A DNA stretch of 37,543 bases. It comes from Anaerolineae bacterium (GTDB lineage Bacteria > Chloroflexota > Anaerolineae > UBA4142 > SHND01). Shown piece after piece: positions 32,023 through 37,543 of this stretch (the first letter of the stretch is position 1; the number at the start of each line of letters is the position of its first letter). The translations under genes and the position numbers were made by a program. The stretch spans positions 1-37,543 of the forward strand of contig JADZCJ010000138.1 in assembly GCA_020851635.1 (NCBI GenBank), read 5' to 3'. Below the pieces are notes generated by a model. That model saw only the letters and a program-made list of their open reading frames with translations, had not been told where the DNA came from and did not search any database.

Positions 32023-32093
32023 AAAAGCGAGCGGAGATTTCATCTCCGCCCGCGACGTTTTGCTGTCCAATTCCCCCGTCAGCTCGTCGCCCA
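32006..32093. pseudogene. Chimeric duplicate of terminator plus ABC ATPase fragment
   Basis: 32006-32052 matches 33435-33481 (end of the direct repeat and terminator stem), and 32053-32093 matches about 33641-33681 (codons of the ATPase segment GDELTGELDSKTSRA, minus strand). The two pieces join at a shared CCGCCCG. The palindrome is left with GCGGAGA/TCTCCGC arms and no T-run. It is a scar, not a gene. Confidence 0.8.
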
Positions 32094-32386
32094 GGTGCCG
32101 CCCGCAAAATCGTGACACCCACATTGCCAACTGCCTGCATTGAATTCCATCCGCCGCCGTGCTGCAATCCCTCCAACAACCTGCTCGGATTCTTGATTGA
32201 TTTTTGGAGAAACCCATGTCCGCTTTCGAACCGCTTCAGGACATTTTCCTCTGCGCGACAACGCGCGCTATTTAGAGTATTTATATCAGGACCGCGCACT
32301 GAGCATCTTGCGCGCGTCGCCAATGCAGATTGATGCTGAATATTGCGATTGTCCCCGCCATCGCAATTCTTCTGGCAGGAGGTAGT
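32094..32386 (+). other. Gene-poor stretch with short broken frame
   Basis: No intact gene is seen. One start-like signal, GGAGAAACCCATG (ATG at 32216), opens only 19 codons (MSAFEPLQDIFLCATTRAI) before TAG. It could be a stump of a lost gene. The esterase ribosome site AGGAGGT ends this stretch at 32383. Confidence 0.35.
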
Positions 32387-33283
32387 ATGTCAACTTCGAG
32401 ATCTGCCGCATCGCGTGCCAAGCGCAAGCAGACCCCTTTTGCCGCTTTCCTCAGCGACGTGAAATCATGGGTCATCAAGTCATCTGCCGCGAAACGGACC
32501 TACCAGATTTCTCTTGCGCTTCCAGCTGGTTATTCAAAGGAACACACACCATATCCAGTATTGTATGCTGTCGACGCGAACGCCGAGTTTGGTACGGTCG
32601 TTGAGACGGCGCGTTTGTTAGCTTTTTCGAAGGAAGTTCCCGACCTTGTCATTGTTGGGATCGGCTATCCGAATCCTGGTGTCGGATTCAATGCGTCATT
32701 TGCACCGCGCTGTGTGGATTTGACACCTACCGGGGACGCGGCATGGGTCAACCAGTCGGCGGAGGAGTTTCGTCAAGACGGACTACCTGTTCCTGAAGGG
32801 AGCGGAGGAGCTCCGGGATTTCTCAAGTTCCTTCGCAAAGAATTGATTCCATCAATCGAGAAAAATTACAACGTCAACCCTGACGACCGCGCCCTGGTTG
32901 GCCATTCCTTTGGTGGTCTTTTCGGGCTGTATGTCCTTTTTGAAGGAGACGGATTGTATAAACGCTTCATCGTAGGCAGCCCTTCAATCTGGTGGGACAA
33001 CCGTGTGATCCTGGACAAAGAAAAATCTTTTGCGGCGACGGGAAAAACCCTCCCGGCTAGGATGTTTCTGTCGGTAGGTTCACTTGAGCAAGGAGAACCC
33101 ACGTATCCGATGGTTACAGACATGCAAGCACTAACGAAAACCTTGAAAGGGCGACATTACGAAGGCTTTGAGTTTCGGGCACACATCTTTGATGACGAAA
33201 CTCATGTTTCAGTGGTTCCGGCAACTATTAGCAGAGGCCTACGGTTCATCTACTCGACGACAGCGCCCGCCCCGCCGCCGTAG
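32387..33283 (+). CDS. Alpha/beta-hydrolase-fold esterase (COG2819/esterase D-like)
   Basis: 298 aa from the ATG at 32387, 3 nt after AGGAGGT. An upstream in-frame ATG at 32333 would add a hydrophobic stretch (IAIVPAIAILLAGG) that could be a signal peptide, so export is open. Seen: RTYQISLALPAGY, PYPVLYAVDANAEFG, a nucleophile elbow VGHSFGG (Ser174), FIVGSPSIWWDN, and the late FDDETHVSV with the catalytic His. The family includes siderophore trilactone esterases and acetyl/feruloyl esterases. The substrate is unknown. It lies inside the direct-repeat block with the toxin-like pair. Confidence 0.85.
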   Translation: MSTSRSAASRAKRKQTPFAAFLSDVKSWVIKSSAAKRTYQISLALPAGYSKEHTPYPVLYAVDANAEFGTVVETARLLAFSKEVPDLVIVGIGYPNPGVGFNASFAPRCVDLTPTGDAAWVNQSAEEFRQDGLPVPEGSGGAPGFLKFLRKELIPSIEKNYNVNPDDRALVGHSFGGLFGLYVLFEGDGLYKRFIVGSPSIWWDNRVILDKEKSFAATGKTLPARMFLSVGSLEQGEPTYPMVTDMQALTKTLKGRHYEGFEFRAHIFDDETHVSVVPATISRGLRFIYSTTAPAPPP

Positions 33284-33387
33284 TCAGTCGGTGAAAAACG
33301 AGGCTGCTAAGCGGCAAAGCCGGTGTATCCGTCACAGGATGATTGCGTCCACTAATACGGCATGCGATGAAATCCATCACTGACATC

Positions 33388-33441
33388 CTCGACTGCACTC
33401 GAGATCGTTCGACATGACATCGAACGCGACTTGGTAAAAGC
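33388..33441 (+). repeat. Right direct repeat of the 2.2-kb block (54 bp)
   Basis: Same 54 nt as 31212-31265 with two differences (A for T and T for C). Here the left half of the palindromic element is missing. The stretch 33284-33387 before it shows no gene. Confidence 0.9.
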
Positions 33442-33450
33442 GACAACATG

Positions 33451-33487
33451 AAAAAGCGGGCGGAAATTTCATCTCCGCCCGCTTTTT
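33451..33487. terminator. Bidirectional terminator of the export operon
   Basis: A 14-bp perfect stem AAAAAGCGGGCGGA (33451-33464) / complement (33474-33487) with a 9-nt loop. A and T runs are part of the arms, so it can end transcription both ways. It touches the ABC ATPase stop at 33488. Confidence 0.88.
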
Positions 33488-34177
33488 CTATCTCACATGC
33501 TTTTCTTCAAAATCCACTTTGCCATCCAGCAAATGCACCACCCTGTCCGTTTGTTCCGCCACAGCCGGATCGTGCGTCACCAGCACAAAAGTTTGTTTGG
33601 TCTCACGATTGAATTGCCGCAACAGTTCGATCACCGCCCGTGATGTCTTGCTGTCCAGTTCGCCCGTCAGCTCGTCGCCCAGCACGATGGCGGGCTTGGT
33701 CACGATGGCGCGCGCAACCGAAGCGCGCTGCTGTTCACCGCCCGACATTTCGGCGGGACGATGTTTGGCGCGATGGTCCAACCCCACCTGTTTGAGCGCC
33801 TCCATCGCGCGTCTTTCTCGCTCGCGCCCCTTGACGCCCGAATATTTCAGCGGCAGCATCACGTTTTCCAGCGCGGTCAGCGTGGGCAAAAGATTAAAAT
33901 GCTGAAACACAAACCCGATTTTTTCCCGCCGAATTTTCGGCAGTTCCGACTTTTTCACTTTGGCAACATCAACCCCGTCAATGATGACGGCGCCCGACGT
34001 GGGTCTGTCCAGACAGCCCAGCATGTTCAACAGAGTGGACTTGCCGCTGCCCGAACGCCCCATGATTGCCATAAATTCCCCGCGCTCGACCTCCAGGTCC
34101 AACCCATCCAGCGCGCGGACAATCTCATCACCCATTTTATAAGTCTTGACGAGATCGCGCGTTTCGACGATAGGCAT
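33488..34177 (-). CDS. ABC ATPase, MacB/LolD type
   Basis: 229 aa from the ATG at 34177 (MPIVETRDLVKTYKMGDEIVRAL is the normal start of the family); a GTG three codons upstream is possible. Walker A GRSGSGKST, the Q-loop VFQHFNLLPTLTALENV, signature MSGGEQQR, then VLGDELTGELDSKTS. The Walker B run reads GDEL where most relatives have ADEP; Asp and Glu are kept. It serves the FtsX-type permeases of the operon. It is the last gene, 81 nt after the adaptor gene. A piece of it has been copied to 32053-32093. Confidence 0.93.
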   Translation of the reverse strand: MPIVETRDLVKTYKMGDEIVRALDGLDLEVERGEFMAIMGRSGSGKSTLLNMLGCLDRPTSGAVIIDGVDVAKVKKSELPKIRREKIGFVFQHFNLLPTLTALENVMLPLKYSGVKGRERERRAMEALKQVGLDHRAKHRPAEMSGGEQQRASVARAIVTKPAIVLGDELTGELDSKTSRAVIELLRQFNRETKQTFVLVTHDPAVAEQTDRVVHLLDGKVDFEEKHVR

Positions 34178-34258
34178 AATAGTCACAAGGACAGATTACA
34201 GATTCCGGACCGGCGCAAGTTGCCTGCATTCCGGCATCTGTGTTCTACCCTCTATCTT

Positions 34259-35545
34259 CTATTGAATGAATTCCACCTTGACGGTCATCCCCCAGCGCAG
34301 TTCCGGGTCTTGCGCGTCCAGGACGATCGTCACAGGATACGACACATCGCCCGATGTCAACATCACCGCCTGGTCTGCGATCTCGGTCACTTTGCCCGTG
34401 AGCGTCTTGTCCGTAAACGCATTCACGCGGATGCTCGCGGGCTGCCCGATAGCCACCTTGGCGGCGCCAAACTCGTCCAGATCGGTTGTCTCGATTTTCA
34501 AATTCGACAGGTCCGCGATCGTAAACAACGGCTGTCCGGGCGCCGCCTGCTCGCCCTCGCGGATCGCAATCTCGGTGACCGTCCCATCCATCGGCGCGAC
34601 CAGCGTCGCCTTGTCCAACTGCGCCTGCGCTTGTTCGACACCGGTTCTCGCCTGCTCCACCCGCAGCTCTGTCACACGCAGGTCTTCGGGGCGCGCCCCC
34701 TTCTTTTTCAGATCGAGCTGCGCCTTGGCGGAATCCACCTGCGCCTGCGCCTGGGCGATATCTTCGGCGGTTGCCGCTTCCTGCAGTTTTTTCAGCGCCG
34801 CGTTCGCCTGCGCCAACTGCGCCTGTGCCTGCGCCAACACACTCGCATCCGGCTGGACCGCCTTGTTATAATTCGACAAGGCGATTTGATAGTCCTGTGT
34901 CGCCTGCTGCAGTTGCAGCGCTTGCGGTGTCTGTGCGCTGAACGGATTGCTCGCCCCGCCGATACGGTCGTATGCCGCCTGCGCCACATTGACCGCCGCT
35001 TGCGCCTTGGCTAGCTGCGACTGCAAAATCTCCATTTCCTCTTTGGTCGGACCGTTCTTGGCGCGATTATACGCCGTCAACGCGCTGTTGTATGCCGCGC
35101 GCGCCGCCGCCAAATCGGACTCGGTCGCGGGTTTGGTCACCCGTTCCAGTCCCGCCAGCGCGCTCTGATACGCCGCCTCGAGCGCCGCGAGCTCCTCCTC
35201 CGAAGCGGGCGTCCGCGCCTGTGCCAGACTCGCCTCCGCCAATGCCAGCGCATCCTGCGCTGTCTTGAGCTGCAGTTGCAAATCGCTCGTGTCCAAAATC
35301 GCAAGCGTGTTGCCTTTGGTCACCTGTGCGCCTTCTTGCACCGGAATCTGCGCGACCGTGCCCCCGACCGTAAAGGCGACGCGCGAGTAATGCTCCGGCA
35401 CCACTTCACCCTTTGCCGTGATTGCCGCCTCCGCAATTGCAGCCGGCGCGGCGGTGGGCGCCGGCGTCGCCGTTCCGGCGCACCCAGCCGCAAAAATGCT
35501 CGTTGCGGTCAATATCAAGCTCAATGCAATGGATCCGAGTTTCAT
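34259..35545 (-). CDS. HlyD/MacA-type adaptor lipoprotein
   Basis: 428 aa. Lipoprotein signal peptide with FAAGC (Cys22), then a Pro/Ala/Thr linker. The two lipoyl halves are VAFTVGGTVAQIPVQEGAQVTKGNTLAIL and LVAPMDGTVTEIAIREGEQAAPGQPLFTI; between them is a long Ala/Gln/Glu-rich coiled-coil hairpin of about 220 residues. A beta-barrel and membrane-proximal part follow (VRVNAF-like TDKTLTGKVTEIA, ELRWGMTVKVEF). In MacAB-type systems it links the permease to the outer parts. Its ATG overlaps the stop of the ATPase upstream (ATGA). Confidence 0.92.
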   Translation of the reverse strand: MKLGSIALSLILTATSIFAAGCAGTATPAPTAAPAAIAEAAITAKGEVVPEHYSRVAFTVGGTVAQIPVQEGAQVTKGNTLAILDTSDLQLQLKTAQDALALAEASLAQARTPASEEELAALEAAYQSALAGLERVTKPATESDLAAARAAYNSALTAYNRAKNGPTKEEMEILQSQLAKAQAAVNVAQAAYDRIGGASNPFSAQTPQALQLQQATQDYQIALSNYNKAVQPDASVLAQAQAQLAQANAALKKLQEAATAEDIAQAQAQVDSAKAQLDLKKKGARPEDLRVTELRVEQARTGVEQAQAQLDKATLVAPMDGTVTEIAIREGEQAAPGQPLFTIADLSNLKIETTDLDEFGAAKVAIGQPASIRVNAFTDKTLTGKVTEIADQAVMLTSGDVSYPVTIVLDAQDPELRWGMTVKVEFIQ

Positions 35546-36237
35546 TCTATTCCTCTCTTTACGGTATTGCCGCGTTCCCGCTTTTCCTCGCTCACAATTT
35601 CGCCATCGCGCATCCGAATCACGCGGTCCGCTTGCGTCAACATTTCCGGGTCATGCGTCACAAACACAATACTGCCGTGTCCCCGATATTGCGCGAGCAA
35701 ATCCACCACCTGATGCCCGGTCGTTTGGTCCAGCGCGGCAGTCGGCTCGTCCGCAAAGACGACCGCGGGTTCATTGATCAGCGCCCGCGCAATCGCGACG
35801 CGCTGCCGCTGCCCGATGGACAACTGCCAGGGCAGACGGTTCCTTTGCTTTTCCAGACCCAATTCCGCAATCAAACGGTTGGCTTGTTCCCGCGCCGGAT
35901 CGCTCTGTTCCAGCGCGCCAACCATAATGTTCTCCAGGACGGTCAGGTAATTGATCAAAAAGTGCTGCTGAAAGATAAACCCATACCGCTTGCGCCGCAG
36001 ATCAATCAATTTTCCGTTCGCCATCGCATGATACGAACTGCCCTCGAACGCCACGTCTCCCTCGTTCGCGTTCTTGAGCCCGCTCAAAAGATACAACAGC
36101 GATGATTTGCCCGACCCCGAAGGACCGACCAGACCCAGAAACTCGCCTTTGTTGACGGTGACGTTTGCCTTTTTCACCGCATACGTCACCCCTTCCCCGT
36201 TCCGATAAATCAAACTGACATCATTCGCCGTAAGCAT
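35542..36237 (-). CDS. ABC ATPase, MacB/LolD type (second)
   Basis: 231 aa. Walker A GPSGSGKSS, FIFQQHFLINYLTVLENIM, signature LSIGQRQRVAIARAL (Ile for the usual Gly), Walker B VVFADEPTAALD and H-loop VFVTHD. It differs clearly from the other ATPase of the operon, so it is no recent copy. It starts 5 nt after the FtsX permease and overlaps the adaptor gene. The two ATPases may form a heterodimer or serve one permease each. Confidence 0.92.
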   Translation of the reverse strand: MLTANDVSLIYRNGEGVTYAVKKANVTVNKGEFLGLVGPSGSGKSSLLYLLSGLKNANEGDVAFEGSSYHAMANGKLIDLRRKRYGFIFQQHFLINYLTVLENIMVGALEQSDPAREQANRLIAELGLEKQRNRLPWQLSIGQRQRVAIARALINEPAVVFADEPTAALDQTTGHQVVDLLAQYRGHGSIVFVTHDPEMLTQADRVIRMRDGEIVSEEKRERGNTVKRGIE

Positions 36238-36242
36238 ACCTT

Positions 36243-37382
36243 CTAATCTCTTCTCTCTATCATTTGCATCGGGTCCAGACTTTTCAACTGCCAGAGCACC
36301 GTGCCCGCCGCGAAGAACCCGACCATGATGGGGATCGGCAGGGTGAACTGGAGCGCGCGCCAGTTCAACACGGTCAGCGAAACGCCGCGCGGTTCAAAGA
36401 TAATCATGTTCAGCAAGCCGTAAATAGCTTGTGAAAATAAAATCCCAAACACCCACGCAATCAACGTCAGGAGCAGCGATTCCAACAGCGCCCGCCGTAT
36501 GACAAAACTGCGCGGGTAACCGATCGCGAGCAGCAGCCCAAACTCGTTCATGCGGTCCATAAAATAAATCAGGTTCAAAAGCCCTGCCAGCAAAGACAAC
36601 ACCAGCACCACGATGCTGTTGATCGCCCACACAATCGCATCCATCGAAGCAAATTCCTGCGTGAACGTCCGCAGTTCCGCCGAATACGTAAAGGGACGCA
36701 CAAGCGCCTTGTCCAGCCCTTCCAAATCACGTTCCGCCGCATCCTGCGCGCCCGCGCGCGGCACTGCCAGCACCGACCGCGCCCAATTGCGAAAGACGCC
36801 CGCCGCCGAAACATATTCTAACGATGCCAGCGACAGCTGCGTGGGTCCGTCCAAAATCCCGACGATTTCAAACTTGTCGGGAATAAATTCCTGATCGTCC
36901 AACTCGGGATCAATCACCTCGCCCAACTTGAAATTCCGCGCGCCCATCAGACTCTTGTGCAGCGCGACCTGGTTCGTTCCCACGCGCGGCAGGTGCCCCT
37001 CCACCAGTTTCAAGTCAAACGCCCGCATCAACACGGGATACACTTCCGCATTCACCGCATAGATATGCGCGCTTGTCTGTCCCGCAAGCGTGGGCATATA
37101 GGTAGAAAATCGAATCGTCGGAAAGGTTGCCGCGATATTCGGGTTCTGCGCCAGGTCTCCCCTGATATTGGCATCAATCGCATTCTTGCCCTCGACAGAA
37201 TTTGGCGCAATCATTGCCGCGCCGCGATACACCTCCACTTTGGAGACCGCGGACGCAGAAATGGACCCCGTCAACACCCCCGTCAACGAAATCCCAAACA
37301 CCGCCAGCGCCAACACCAAAAACACAGGCGCCAGCTTGAGGATATTACGATAATAGTACGTAAAAACAGAAAGCGGATTCAC
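36243..37382 (-). CDS. FtsX/MacB-family ABC permease
   Basis: 379 aa from a GTG at 37382, with AGGAGAG 9 nt upstream. A TTG at 37403 is in frame but would overlap the upstream gene by 17 nt. One N-terminal helix (LAPVFLVLALAVFGISLTGVL), a large outside domain of about 210 residues (MacB_PCD-like), then three C-terminal helices with the FtsX region MNEFGLLLAIGYPRSFVIRRALLES. It would work as a mechanotransmitter or exporter with the ATPases and adaptor. The end LDPMQMIERRD is typical. Confidence 0.88.
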   Translation of the reverse strand: MNPLSVFTYYYRNILKLAPVFLVLALAVFGISLTGVLTGSISASAVSKVEVYRGAAMIAPNSVEGKNAIDANIRGDLAQNPNIAATFPTIRFSTYMPTLAGQTSAHIYAVNAEVYPVLMRAFDLKLVEGHLPRVGTNQVALHKSLMGARNFKLGEVIDPELDDQEFIPDKFEIVGILDGPTQLSLASLEYVSAAGVFRNWARSVLAVPRAGAQDAAERDLEGLDKALVRPFTYSAELRTFTQEFASMDAIVWAINSIVVLVLSLLAGLLNLIYFMDRMNEFGLLLAIGYPRSFVIRRALLESLLLTLIAWVFGILFSQAIYGLLNMIIFEPRGVSLTVLNWRALQFTLPIPIMVGFFAAGTVLWQLKSLDPMQMIERRD

Positions 37383-37386
37383 GCGC

Positions 37387-37543
37387 CTAGTCTCTCCTGT
37401 CAATCACCGCCACGGGGTCCAGCCGCATCAGCTGCCACATGATGGTCACGGTCGAAAACAACCACACAAACACTGGTACCGGGAGCGTTCCGGTCAAAAG
37501 CCGCAAATTCAAAATCGAGAGCGGCGACCCGCGCGGCGCAAAA
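37387..37543 (-). CDS. FtsX-family ABC permease (C-terminal end)
   Basis: The frame enters from the window edge and ends at a TAG (37389-37387). The visible 51 residues include FAPRGSPLSILNLRL, PVPVFVWLFSTVTIMWQLM and RLDPVAVIDRRD. They align with the last residues of the next permease (FEPRGVSLTVLNWRAL ... LDPMQMIERRD). The operon thus has two tandem permease paralogs, which could pair as a heterodimer. The gap to the next start is 4 nt. Confidence 0.85.
   Translation of the reverse strand, partial: FAPRGSPLSILNLRLLTGTLPVPVFVWLFSTVTIMWQLMRLDPVAVIDRRD

Overview
The window looks like a chromosomal stretch of a Chloroflexota bacterium, most likely Anaerolineae-like. This is inferred from gene style, not from a marker search: Cys-lipobox lipoproteins with Pro/Ala/Thr-rich tethers, Pro/Thr-rich surface lipoproteins, a liv-rich transporter set, and many copies of a short palindromic intergenic repeat. 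Promoters are of the ordinary sigma70 type (TTGACA, 16-18 nt, TATAAT). No phage genes, transposases or CRISPR arrays were seen.

Layout. 1-9.1 kb (minus strand): an amino-acid ABC transporter cluster, in order of transcription livH, livM, a 705-aa lipoprotein that fuses a Liv-type (PBP1) and a Gln-type (PBP2) binding domain, a GlnP-type permease, a GlnQ-type ATPase, livG, livF, and the start of another Liv-type binding protein cut by the window edge. It thus mixes parts of the hydrophobic (HAAT) and polar (PAAT) amino-acid systems. 9.1-12.8 kb: tRNA-Gly(CCC), a metallo-beta-lactamase-fold hydrolase, lgt, a PPOX-fold protein, an HU-like protein and a zinc-ribbon protein. 12.9-18 kb (plus): P1 peptidase, mogA-type protein, MFS transporter, quinone oxidoreductase, GatB/YqeY protein. 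18-23.9 kb (minus): lytic transglycosylase, two paralogous lipoproteins coupled to a MATE exporter, M23 peptidase, DUF4230 protein and a small membrane protein. 23.9-24.4 kb has no convincing protein gene but is structured, with a terminator. 24.4-31 kb (plus): two GT4 glycosyltransferases, a two-gene unit (Rossmann/TIR-like protein plus a multidomain membrane protein), and uvrB.

31-33.5 kb is the accessory part: a 48-bp tandem array after uvrB, then a 2.2-kb block between 54-bp direct repeats (52/54 identical) that carries a toxin-antitoxin-like pair and an esterase, plus a chimeric copied fragment of the neighbouring ABC ATPase gene and terminator. 33.5-37.5 kb (minus): a MacAB-like export operon with two FtsX permeases (one cut by the window end), two ATPases and an HlyD-type lipoprotein adaptor.

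The points most worth following are the fused binding protein in its mixed transporter cluster, the wHTH-TM-Ig-SBP5-like protein with its TIR-like partner, the recombination scars around the toxin-antitoxin/esterase block, the dispersed palindromic repeat family, and a candidate structured RNA at 23.9-24.1 kb.
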